DNA from: Bifidobacteriaceae bacterium
GTDB taxonomy: Bacteria > Actinomycetota > Actinomycetes > Actinomycetales > WQXJ01
Direction: 5' to 3'
DNA length: 20,620 nt
Assembly: GCA_031265345.1 (NCBI GenBank)
Contig: JAISCU010000141.1
Span: 1-20,620 of the forward strand
The translations under genes were made by a program, and so were the position numbers. A model generated the notes under the pieces. That model was given only the letters and a program-made list of their open reading frames with translations. It was not told the origin of the DNA and ran no database searches. Each line of letters begins with the position of its first letter. The stretch's first letter is position 1. Of the stretch, positions 1 through 7,900 are shown in pieces.

Positions 1-3000
1 GTGACGTTCCCGGTCACTATGGTCGCCGCGGTCACCTGGGTGCCGCCCGTGGGCGCGGTGAACCAGCCCTTCAACGTGTAACCCGGCTTGGTCGGCGCCG
101 GCAATGTGCCGACCGGCGAGCCAGCGGCCACAGTTCTTGACCCGGCACCAGTGCCACCCTGCGGGTTGAACGCCACCGTGTAAGTCGCGGCGCTGGCCGC
201 GCCGAGGTACAAGGTCTTGGACTTCCCGGACCCGTCGAACTGGACCAACTGCCCGCACGACCCGTCCCAACCCGCCGGGACCGCGTACAGATACACCGCC
301 TGGTCCCCCCGCTGGACGATGCCGCCGACGGTCAGACCGTTGAACCAATACGTCCCGCCCCCAACCCGCGGATACGCCGAAGCCACCGACCAGGCCGCGT
401 TCGCCGACCACGGCGAGCCGAACCCGTACCGCTGCGCCGCCGACGCCGACGCGCACGGCGCGCCCACCGTCAACACCATCCGCGAGGTCGCGCCCAGGCT
501 CGCCCAGTCGAACGCCCACGACGCCGCTATCTTGACCTGCCCAGCCCCAGGGGACGTCAGATCGGCCGCCGAGACCCAGCCCTTCAACCGCTGATGAGTC
601 GGACGGAACCACTCCTCCTGCAGCACCGCGTTCCCCGGCCCCAACACCCTCACCCTGATCTGCCGGCCCTCCGTGCCGCTGAAGTCCGCCGCCCCGACCG
701 TGTACTTGTTCCCCGACCCGCCCGGGGCCGCCGAACCGTCCGCCAGATAAGTCCACTGGTAGCCCGTCACACCCGACTGGGCCGTCGACGCCGTCACCGT
801 CTGCCCCTCATAACCCAGCCCCGTGATGCTCAACGCCGCCGCCGTCCAACGCGCGTAATAAGTGACGTTCCCGGACACCACAGTCGAAGCCGACACCTGC
901 GAACCACCGCTCGCCGCCGTGAACCAACCATCGAACCTGAACCCCACCCGCACCGGCGCCGGCAACACCCCCAACGCCTGCCCCGCCGACCGGGCCACCG
1001 ACCCAACCGCCGGACCACCCTGCGGGTTGAACGCCACCGTGTAAGTCGCGGCGCTGGCCGCGCCGGCTTGGTTGATGGTCTTGACCCAATATGTAGCGCC
1101 ATCAATCTTGATTGTTACCGTGGCCGACCTGGCTGCCGTCGAAGTGTTGGCGGCCACATACACATTGACCGATCCGTTCCCGGTCCCCGAGGCCGGCGAG
1201 ACGGTGACCCAGGGCGCCGAGGACGTAGCGGTCCAAGCCTTTGTCGTCGACAGACTGAGGGTGCCTGGACTGCTCCAGCCAGTGGCGCCTACCGTCCACG
1301 AGTCAGTTTTCACCGCACCGGCAGCTTGGTTGATGGTATCCACCGAGTATGTAGTGCCATCGACCTTGATTGTCACCGTCGCGGACCTGGCCGCCGTCAA
1401 CGTGTTGGCGGCCACATACATCCTCACTGTCGCGCTGCCGATCCCGGACGCCGGAGTAACGGTGACCCAGGACGCTGAGGATGTCGCAGTCCAGGACTTG
1501 GTGGTGGAGACATCGACAGTGCCTGGATTGCTCCAGCCCCCCGCGCCCACGGTCCATGTGTAAGCTTGCACAACCGCGCCCGCTTGGTTGATGGTCACTA
1601 CCCAGTATGTCGCGCCGTCAATCTTGATCGTGACCGTGGCGGACCTTGCCTCTGTCAAAGTGTTGGCGGCCACAGACACCCTCACCGAGGCGTTCCCGAT
1701 CCCCGAGGCCTGCGAGATGGTGGCCCATGAAGCGGACGACGTCGCCGTCCACGCCTTGGTGGTCGAGAAATTGAGCGTGCCCGGATTGGCCCAGCCGCCC
1801 TCGCCCGCAGTCCATGTGTCGTGGTACGCACTCGTGGGAGGCTGTGTGATGGTCCAGGTGTACACGTCCCATGTGTCGCTGAACTCGACTTTGATGGTCG
1901 CTGTCCGGGCGGCGCCAGTTGCATTGGCGGAATTGGTGACCTTCAGCTGGAACGTGAACGGTCTGGTCCCGGTCCCTGAGGCCTGATCCAATTTGGCCCA
2001 TGTCGCGTCCGAAGTGGCCGCCCAGGACACTTGGCGGGCCTCTCCCTCTCCTTCGTATGACCTGCCAGGCAAGGTGAGGTTCCATGTGGCTCCTGAATCG
2101 ACATCGAAGGCGCCGACCACAGTTTCCCGCGGCGCTCTTTGCTGGCGCACGCCGATCCAAGATATGACGCCATTTGACCACTCCACTCGGATCACGGTTT
2201 CCCGGCCCGACGCCGACGGGTTCGCCGCGACATCGACGGTCAAGGTTCCGTTCAGCGCCCCGGCAACGGGAGACACGGTGACCCAGGGAGACTCTGGGAA
2301 AGCCTCCCAAGTGGCGTTCGCGGGAAGGTTCGAGCCTTGGGCGACTGCAGGAGCCTCTACCGGCAGCGCGGTGCCCGAAGCTTTGAATACTACCGATTCA
2401 GCTCCTATTCCGCCGGTATTGCCCAGCTTGAGACTCTTCTTCTCTCCTTTGGGATCTGCCAGGATTTCTTGATTCGACGGCGGTTGCTTCGTGATGAGTC
2501 CATCCCTGGGCACAACGTAATATTCTTGCAATCTTCCATACGAATCTGGCTTGACCGTGTTCCACCACCCCGATTGATTGGCGGGGATTGTCATTTCGCC
2601 GGTGAGTCGAAAGCCTACATCGCCTTTGTTGCGTATGATACCCGATTCGATAATCCCCAGCGTGTAAGTGTCGCCTACACGTGTGACAGCGGTCACCACG
2701 CTGACATGCCATGGCAGACTCGGATCCGAAGATGTCGGAGGCGTAAAAATGAGCATGCCCGGTTTTGGATCGAAGGATGGCGCGTTGCGAGTGATGGGTC
2801 CGATCTTTCCCTCTTTGTCGACGTGGTACGCGTCAATATTGTTGATATAGTCACGGGGGTACCACATCGACTCCATGTTTCGGTCCCAGTACGGCTTGTT
2901 CATAAGGGCGTCAAGGTTCCAATCCCCTTTGTCGTGTTCGGAGTCCCAGTGGAGATGGGGCAGTATGCTCGAAAGGGCATAGGTCCGTTCCATTTTCAGC

Positions 3001-3188
3001 GGGTCGTCACTCATCAACCGGTAATACCATTCCGCGAACTCGCCGCAGGTCTCGGCCTGGGCGGGTTTGGCGCCGGAGGCAACGAACATGGTGGCGAGCA
3101 TCGCCGCTAGGGCGACCAGCGCGGGGAACCGTTGTCTCAGGCTCCATCGGTTGATATCGGGGCGTTGAAGGGTTGATTGGTTGTTCAT
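1..3188 (-). CDS. Secreted BACON/InlB-repeat protein with N-terminal papain-like amidase domain (3' end outside window)
   Basis: This frame is open from ATG at 3188 to the left edge without a stop: 1062 codons, so the C-terminus is missing. AGGAG lies 5 nt before the ATG, which fixes the start. Residues 1-45 form a signal peptide ending AKPAQA. Residues 46-240 contain Cys48 (TCGEFAEWYY), His161 (PWHVSVVTAV) and Glu181 (LGIIESG), an order suggestive of an NlpC/P60 or CHAP-type cysteine amidase; this is inference, and the Cys-His spacing is longer than usual. Five BACON-type repeats follow (about 291-350, 363-450, 455-538, 539-625, 626-709), the last three very alike with TINQA ends. Next come an InlB B-repeat/Flg_new unit (715-781, with GWFTA and YYARW), the cysteine-paired module shared with the two other surface genes (784-996) and a second InlB-type unit cut by the edge. 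It is probably exported and binds glycan or cell wall. It has its own upstream region and is likely monocistronic. Confidence 0.9.
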   Translation of the reverse strand, partial: MNNQSTLQRPDINRWSLRQRFPALVALAAMLATMFVASGAKPAQAETCGEFAEWYYRLMSDDPLKMERTYALSSILPHLHWDSEHDKGDWNLDALMNKPYWDRNMESMWYPRDYINNIDAYHVDKEGKIGPITRNAPSFDPKPGMLIFTPPTSSDPSLPWHVSVVTAVTRVGDTYTLGIIESGIIRNKGDVGFRLTGEMTIPANQSGWWNTVKPDSYGRLQEYYVVPRDGLITKQPPSNQEILADPKGEKKSLKLGNTGGIGAESVVFKASGTALPVEAPAVAQGSNLPANATWEAFPESPWVTVSPVAGALNGTLTVDVAANPSASGRETVIRVEWSNGVISWIGVRQQRAPRETVVGAFDVDSGATWNLTLPGRSYEGEGEARQVSWAATSDATWAKLDQASGTGTRPFTFQLKVTNSANATGAARTATIKVEFSDTWDVYTWTITQPPTSAYHDTWTAGEGGWANPGTLNFSTTKAWTATSSASWATISQASGIGNASVRVSVAANTLTEARSATVTIKIDGATYWVVTINQAGAVVQAYTWTVGAGGWSNPGTVDVSTTKSWTATSSASWVTVTPASGIGSATVRMYVAANTLTAARSATVTIKVDGTTYSVDTINQAAGAVKTDSWTVGATGWSSPGTLSLSTTKAWTATSSAPWVTVSPASGTGNGSVNVYVAANTSTAARSATVTIKIDGATYWVKTINQAGAASAATYTVAFNPQGGPAVGSVARSAGQALGVLPAPVRVGFRFDGWFTAASGGSQVSASTVVSGNVTYYARWTAAALSITGLGYEGQTVTASTAQSGVTGYQWTYLADGSAAPGGSGNKYTVGAADFSGTEGRQIRVRVLGPGNAVLQEEWFRPTHQRLKGWVSAADLTSPGAGQVKIAASWAFDWASLGATSRMVLTVGAPCASASAAQRYGFGSPWSANAAWSVASAYPRVGGGTYWFNGLTVGGIVQRGDQAVYLYAVPAGWDGSCGQLVQFDGSGKSKTLYLGAASAATYTVAFNPQGGTGAGSRTVAAGSPVGTLPAPTKPGYTLKGWFTAPTGGTQVTAATIVTGNV
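154..204. repeat. 51-bp direct repeat, left copy (partner at 1015-1065)
   Basis: A 51-bp stretch is identical to 1015-1065, offset by exactly 861 bp (287 codons), in the same reading frame. On the minus strand it encodes the start of each InlB/Flg_new-type unit (GAASAATYTVAFNPQGG). The repeat therefore marks a 287-codon unit of InlB repeat plus shared cysteine module, whose next copy begins at the window edge. Confidence 0.9.
201..839 (-). repeat. Shared cysteine-pair module, copy in the BACON/InlB protein
   Basis: Residues 784-996 of the BACON/InlB protein form one of four related modules in the window. They begin with an Ig-like stretch (SITGLGYEGQTVTAST), continue with EEWFRPTHQRLKGW, SWAFDWASLG and VGAPC (Cys912), and end with VYLYAVPAGWDGSC (Cys978) and KTLYLG. 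The closest relative is copy A2 at 14200-14856, to which parts are almost identical even at DNA level. I do not recognise a named family for the second half. Confidence 0.8.
1015..1065. repeat. 51-bp direct repeat, right copy
   Basis: This is the identical partner of 154-204, at the junction between the fifth BACON unit and the first InlB/Flg_new unit. Identity over 51 bp, with no synonymous change, suggests very recent duplication or gene conversion. Confidence 0.9.
1062..1826 (-). repeat. Three tandem BACON-type repeats
   Basis: Three consecutive units of 84, 87 and 84 codons (residues 455-538, 539-625, 626-709) share the pattern GGW(A/S)NPGT, STTK(A/S)WTATSSA.W, ASG.G, VAANT, ARSATVTIK(I/V)DG and TINQA. 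The W-x-sW-l...N.t..aR..tvti...G....i.vsQ layout is that of the BACON domain (Bacteroidetes-Associated Carbohydrate-binding Often N-terminal). Two more divergent units precede them. The close similarity of the three points to recent tandem duplication. Confidence 0.75.
2469..3053 (-). other. Possible NlpC/P60- or CHAP-like cysteine amidase domain
   Basis: This is the first mature domain of the repeat protein, residues 46-240. The candidate catalytic residues are Cys48, His161 and Glu181. The His lies in a hydrophobic strand (WHVSVVTAV) preceded by PGMLIFTPP, as in NlpC/P60 and CHAP folds, where a PGDLVFF-like strand precedes the HVGIV strand. The 113-residue gap between Cys and His is larger than in typical members, so an insertion or a different fold is possible. 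If the assignment is right, it would cut peptidoglycan peptides or other amides outside the cell. The DNA here is noticeably richer in A/T than the rest of the window. Confidence 0.4.
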
Positions 3189-3193
3189 CGTGG

Positions 3194-3198
3194 CTCCT
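3194..3198 (-). promoter_or_regulatory. Ribosome binding site of the BACON/InlB gene
   Basis: AGGAG on the minus strand lies 5 nt from the ATG at 3188. It is the strongest Shine-Dalgarno match in the window and sets the start of this gene. Confidence 0.75.
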
Positions 3199-3240
3199 GC
3201 TTCCTTCTCGGGCGTCTATTGTCTTGCTGCGTCACTGACT

Positions 3241-3253
3241 TGTTCACCGAACA
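3241..3253. promoter_or_regulatory. Short palindrome upstream of the BACON/InlB gene, possible operator
   Basis: TGTTC-N3-GAACA is a perfect 5-bp inverted repeat 53 bp before the start codon. On the minus strand GTGAAC and, 18 nt later, GACAAT could serve as weak -35 and -10 elements overlapping it. Neither hexamer is close to consensus, so both the promoter and the operator reading are tentative. Confidence 0.25.
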
Positions 3254-3766
3254 CTGGTCGACTTCTCTCGATCTCTGTCCCTCAGGTGAGCCCGGAGCCG
3301 CACCGCCCCAGGCCAAACCGCCGCCCCAGTGCGGGGTGGCTCAATACCGTTGTTGCGGAGCGAAACTTCCCGCTCCCATTTCCGTTGGCGAGGGCTCGCG
3401 GATCAGGGCTGGCCAACTTGGCCGCCCCGATCGACTCCGACGCGCCCCAGCCCAGCTCGTGATCTTGGTTCCTGAATTGCCCAGTGCGCTTCGCGCCGGA
3501 CTGCCCGCGCCAATCCTGGCCCGGTCGCCCGCGCTCGCCACTGTCGAACTGCCGCGCCAATCAGGCGCGCCGAAAAGCGTTTCTGGCATCCTCACCATGT
3601 ACGCCACTACTACCCCCACCCCGCGCGTGTTCCGCCAATGCGTAATGAAACTGCCCGGAGAGCTCTTCGGTCACCATACACCCAGACAAGCACCCCGCTC
3701 GCCACAAGCGCTATCCATGCCGCTGCCGGGGGCCGTCGGAGCAGTTTCTGGCGACCTGCGCGACCC

Positions 3767-3964
3767 GGTTCGTCGAGACCGCTGTTCTGCGCGCGGGAAC
3801 CCGTCGAGTCCGGGGTTCTGCGCGACCGACCTCGCCGAGTCCGGGGTTTTGCGCGGCGCGCGAGCCATGCGCAACGCGCTGACCAGGCAAAAAGAAAATG
3901 AGGTCCCATGCAGAATAGCGGACTCGATGAACAACGGCATGGGAAACAGCGGTCTCGATGAACC
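3767..3964. repeat. Cluster of five copies of a ~23-bp motif, two orientations
   Basis: The consensus is roughly GCAGAACmsCGGwCTCGAyG, followed by a less conserved RAC. Two copies read on the plus strand (3910-3932 and 3941-3964) and three on the minus strand (3767-3790, 3797-3821 and 3829-3852). The two groups face each other across about 57 bp. The first plus copy is also enclosed by an 8-bp inverted repeat, TCCCATGC (3904-3911) and GCATGGGA (3937-3944). The irregular spacing and mixed orientation do not match a CRISPR array. It is best described as a REP- or MITE-like intergenic repeat of unknown function. Confidence 0.7.
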
Positions 3965-4035
3965 ATGACGCGCGAATCGACGGATTCGGCGCGGGCGCGC
4001 CTCTGGTGGCGGCCACCCGGCCACCCGGCCAAGCG

Positions 4036-4047
4036 AGGCTCGAGCCT
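4036..4047. terminator. 12-bp perfect palindrome after the response regulator, weak terminator candidate
   Basis: AGGCTCGAGCCT is self-complementary and begins 8 bp after the stop codon of the response regulator. A second small stem, GGTGG-CGG-CCACC, lies at 4005-4017. There is no T tract, so an intrinsic terminator is possible but not shown. Confidence 0.25.
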
Positions 4048-4054
4048 GACCGCC

Positions 4055-4819
4055 TCAGATCCACTCGCGGGCGGTGGCCTCCCTGACCGCGTGCGACCTA
4101 CCCAACACGCCCAGCTTGACGTAGGACCGCGACAACAGAGTCTTGACCGTCGCCGGCCCCACCCCCAGCTTCTCCGCGATCTGCACGTTGGAGAGGCCAT
4201 CGGCAACCAGTCGCAGCACGTCTATCTCGCGCGTCGTCAAGGCCCTCGTCCCCTGGTTGGCGAACGCCGCCTGCACCTCCGGGCTGCGCTTCGATGTGCC
4301 GGCCGCCGCCCGGCGCACCGCCTCGGCGAAGACCTCGGGCGGGCTCGCTTTGAGGACGTACTCGGACACCCCCGCGCGCACCGCCTGCACAATCCCGGCG
4401 TCGGAATCCAACGCCGTCACGGCGACGACCTTGGTGTCGCGGCCCGACCCAGCGGCATCGGCCAAAATCTGGGAGGTGGCCCACACACCGCCCTGGCCGG
4501 GCATCTTCAAGTCCATCATGACCACATCCGGGGCCGTCTCCAACGCCAGGCGGACCGCCTCCTCGCCCGTCCCCGCGACGGCCACCACCTTTATGTCCGG
4601 CTCCTGGGCGAGCAGATCGACCAAACTGTTGCGGACTATCGGGTGGTCGTCCGCGACCAGCACCGTGATGGTATGCACCCCGCCGTCCGGAGCCGGGGCC
4701 GAGCCGCCGCCCTTCGGCGATTCAGCGGTGCTGTCGGCTTCGACGGCCGCCGCGCCCTCCTGCGCGCTCTCATCCGATCCGGTGGTCGGCGTGTCCTGCA
4801 AAGTATCTGTGGCCAGCAT
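4055..4819 (-). CDS. NarL/FixJ-type response regulator with LuxR helix-turn-helix
   Basis: This is a two-component response regulator of 254 residues. The receiver domain (about 50-170) has the acidic pair Asp57/Asp58 (ADDHPIVR), phospho-acceptor Asp103 (VVMMDLKMPG), Thr135 and Lys157 (EYVLKA). The C-terminal LuxR-type DNA-binding domain (about 191-254) has LTTREIDVLRLVADGLSN and AEKLGVGPATVKTLLSR. Phosphorylation by a histidine kinase normally drives such proteins to bind promoters as dimers. No kinase gene is in the window, so the partner is unknown. The first 47 residues (TDTLQDTPTTGSDESAQEG and on) are acidic and low in complexity, and are absent from typical members. The ATG has only a weak GGAAG 14 nt upstream. 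A GTG at 4678 would give a standard 207-residue protein, so the start is uncertain. It could regulate the surface genes beside it, but only position suggests this. Confidence 0.93.
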   Translation of the reverse strand: MLATDTLQDTPTTGSDESAQEGAAAVEADSTAESPKGGGSAPAPDGGVHTITVLVADDHPIVRNSLVDLLAQEPDIKVVAVAGTGEEAVRLALETAPDVVMMDLKMPGQGGVWATSQILADAAGSGRDTKVVAVTALDSDAGIVQAVRAGVSEYVLKASPPEVFAEAVRRAAAGTSKRSPEVQAAFANQGTRALTTREIDVLRLVADGLSNVQIAEKLGVGPATVKTLLSRSYVKLGVLGRSHAVREATAREWI

Positions 4820-4934
4820 ATGTCGGGTCTCGACTTCCAGTAGGCGACTAAGCCGCGGCCAACTGGATGGGGATGGCCTAAGCGAGGAATGCGGTGAAGG
4901 CTACCACGCCCCAATCGTCAAACGGGAACCCCGT
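4820..4934. other. Intergenic spacer between surface gene B and the response regulator
   Basis: This 115-bp spacer contains the only possible promoter for separate expression of the response regulator. On the minus strand a TTGACG (4916-4921) resembles a -35 box, but no good -10 follows at 16-18 nt. A weak stem, GGCCA...TGGCC, is present. I see no clear terminator for the preceding gene. Confidence 0.35.
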
Positions 4935-7900
4935 CTAAGGGAATCTCACTGTGCGGGTCGGCCTGGAATCGCGTGGCCGCGGCGACGCTCGGCCAGCGTC
5001 AGTCGATCGTTGTCTCGAGCGCCCCGCGCCTGCCCGGCGAGTGCCGCCTGTGCCGCCAAGCCTGGCGAGCCTGGCGAGACGTGCTGTCCAGCCGACCGAG
5101 GCAGGCGCGCGCCACGATTCGTACGTACTCGCGGCCTTCCTTTTCGAGCGCTCGCCCGAACAGCTCGAAGACGGCGAGGGGCGGTGGCGGCGTCTGGCTG
5201 CGAGGATTAGCAGAGCGCCAGCGGCCAGCAGGCCGATCACGGCCGCCACCAGTCCGGCCACGCCGTCAGCGCCCGTGTAGCGGAGGCCGCCCAGGCCGCC
5301 GGGCGTCGAAGACGGGGTCGCACCAGGGGACAAAGCGGTGGACGATGCCGCCGGACCGGCCCCTCCCGCCAACACCCCGGTCGCGCTCGGCCCAGGTTCC
5401 GGCATCCCGCTGGACGGTTGGCCTGGCGCGGCAGTCGGGTCGGACTGGCCAGTCGGGTCGCCCGGCTCCTGCATGGGCTCAGCGAACTCCATCAGCGCGG
5501 GCGAGCCCTCCAACACGGCCACGCCGCCAATGGCCGCGGTCACCCCGTAGACGCCGGCCGCGGCCGCGGTCACCGCCAAGGACGCCACGCCATCGGCCCC
5601 GGACAACACCGAGACGGTGGCCCCTCCCTCGCTCAGCCCAACAACCAGGCCTGCTGGCACGCCGAAGACCACTTCGACGCCCGGCATCGGGCGGCCCTGG
5701 GAATCGACCACGCGAACCAGCACCGCCAATTCCTCGCCAGCCACACCGCTCGCGACCGGGACCGCCAACCGCGTCCGGCCGGGATCGAACGACACGGGAC
5801 CGGCCACCAGGCGCGCGGTCGTGTTGCCGCCATCCGCCAGCGGCACAGGCGTCCCATCCGCCGTCACGGTCACGGCCCAGCCGCCCACCTGCGTGCCCGC
5901 GAACCCCGCAGTCCAAACGCCGCCGCCAACCGCCACGAACGCCCCGACCGACACCCCCGAGCCGGGCGCACCAGAACCCACCAGCGTGACCGCCCCGGCC
6001 CAAGGATCGCCCTCGGTGTCCACCAGCCGAGCCGTCACCGTCCCCGAATCCGTGCCGTCCGCGAGCACCGGGCCGATGGACACCGCGTACCACGACCGCG
6101 ACACGTCCAACGAAGGTGCCGACGGCCCTGGCGGTGAGGCCTCGTCCGCCGGTGTGCCTTCACCTGGTTCACTCGGCGCCGCAGTCTCACTCGGCGCCGC
6201 AGTCTCATCCGGCTCACCCGGCTCAGCCGGTTCCGCCACGAACGTGAACACGGCCTCGCCCAGCGGCCAGCCCACAGCGCCATCGCCCGTGCCACCATCC
6301 GGGTCGCCATCCGTGCCGCCGCGGAGCGTGGCGCTCAACCTGACAGTCTCGCCGACGGTGTCGGTGAACTCGACCGAAGCGGCCCCCAGCACCGACGTGG
6401 ACACATCGGCGCCGCTCGACCCGTTCGCGAAGACCGCCGAGGCGCCCCCGCCCGAAGCCAGCCCGGCCAACCGGAACTCCACCACCGCCTCGTCGACCGG
6501 ATGGCCGTAGGCGTCCTGGACAATCACGGAAGCGCTGTGCGTCGCCTGGCCGTCCGCGACCACTTCCGCACCCGCCGAAGACGCGAACGATCCCGCCGTC
6601 CGCGCCACATCCACCGGACCGGTCGTGAACAGGGCAGGGAAGACCCTCGACCCGCGGACGTCAGCGTTCGCCAACTCGAAGGCCACATCGCTGTCCGCAT
6701 AGACCACCTTCACCTGCCGCGTCACCGGGACCGGGGAATAGACGTCCACGACGTAGACGCCTGACGCGCACACGGCATCGTCCAAATCGGTGGCGCAGAC
6801 GAACGCCCCCTCGTCCGACAGGCCCAACGCGCCGCCGGGGTCACCCGCGCCGGGCGAGGCGCTCAACTTCGAGGCCGCGCCCGGCACCGGGCCGCCCTCG
6901 GCATCCCGCAAGGCGACCGTGATCCGCTGGGAGCCCCAATCCGCGGGGTCCGATCCGGACAGGCCGTAGTTGGCGTGCTGGCCAGGCCGCGCCGTGATCC
7001 GGGCCGACGACTCGTGCTCGGAGGCCATCTGCGGCACTTCAGGCGGGACAGCAGGCGGCACTTCAGGCGGCTCCACCGGGGCGCCGAAGTCACGGACCAG
7101 GGGCAGCGCGATCCCGTTCGGCCGGTGCGCGTCCTCGCAGCCGCCAGACCAATCGAACGGCACCGTGTAGAGGTAGACGTCCTGCGAGCCGGTCTGGCGG
7201 ATGCCGTCGATCGAGTAGTCCATGAACCAATAGGTGCCCCCGGACACCTGCGGATACACCCCATCCACGCCCGTGCGGACGGCGTTGGCCGTGTAGGGGA
7301 CGTCAAAGCCGTAGCGCTGCTCGGCGGTGGCGGCTTCGCAGGGAGCCCCGACCGTCGCCACAAGGTGGCCCGGCTCGGTCGGATCGGCCCAGTCGAAGAC
7401 CCAGGCGGCGGTGACCCGCAGCTGCCCCGGCTCGGCGGTGATCGACGCGGCTTCGGCCCAACCCTGGACCCGGAAGTAGGTCGGCCGGAACCAGGCGGAC
7501 GCCAGCACGCGGCCGGCGGCGTCCTGAGCCTCCACCTTGATGGGGCGCGAGCCCTCGCCCGCCAGGTCGGCCAGGCGCACCACATAGGTGTTGGCCGGAC
7601 CGGCCTGGATCGGCGGGTCGTCCTGGTTCAGGTAGCTCCAGACATATTGGGCCGTCCCGCTGGCTTGGCTCACCGCCGTCACCGTCTGGCCCACATAAGC
7701 CTGTCCGGTGATCTCCAGACCGCCTGGGTACGGCCTGGTCAGAGCCGCCCGCACCACGTCCTCGTGGCCTGACCACCGCCCGGTCGCCGTGATGTGGCTG
7801 GGCACCAGCCATCGATAGACGTCGCCCGATCCGGTCTCGCGGTGGACGGCCGCGGAAGTGACCGTGAACTGGCACCTGTACCCGCCCGCGACCAACCCGG

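Larger units (their letters stand above)
3189..4054. other. 866-bp intergenic region without a credible gene
   Basis: It lies between the response-regulator stop and the BACON/InlB start. The open frames on both strands here are short, arginine/proline-rich and overlap one another, with no recognisable domain or convincing ribosome site, so I annotate no gene. The left part (about 3190-3300) should hold the promoter of the downstream gene. The part from 3767 to 3964 is a cluster of short repeats described separately. At 3484-3574 there are two similar segments around GCGCCAATC. Confidence 0.7.

Noticed and set aside
594..1563. Plus-strand and other-frame open frames over the BACON/InlB repeats
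   Set aside because: Their repetitive look comes from the repeats encoded on the minus strand; they have no ribosome site or recognisable protein features.
3039..3060. Lipoprotein signal for the BACON/InlB protein because of Cys48 after the signal peptide
   Set aside because: The sequence AQAETC does not fit a lipobox (L-x-x-C), and the cysteine sits three residues after a good AxA cleavage site. It fits better as a domain residue.
3767..3964. Possible CRISPR array
   Set aside because: The copies are in both orientations, imperfect, irregularly spaced, and have no spacer-sized unique segments or cas genes.
3177..4206. Several open frames in both directions between the response regulator and the BACON/InlB gene
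   Set aside because: They overlap each other or known genes, are Arg/Pro/Ser-rich, and their only recurring words (such as NSGLDEP) come from the short DNA repeat cluster.
4820..4934. Intrinsic terminator and strong promoter between surface gene B and the response regulator
   Set aside because: There is only a 5-bp stem without a T tract, and a TTGACG without a well-spaced -10 element. Neither is good enough to annotate.
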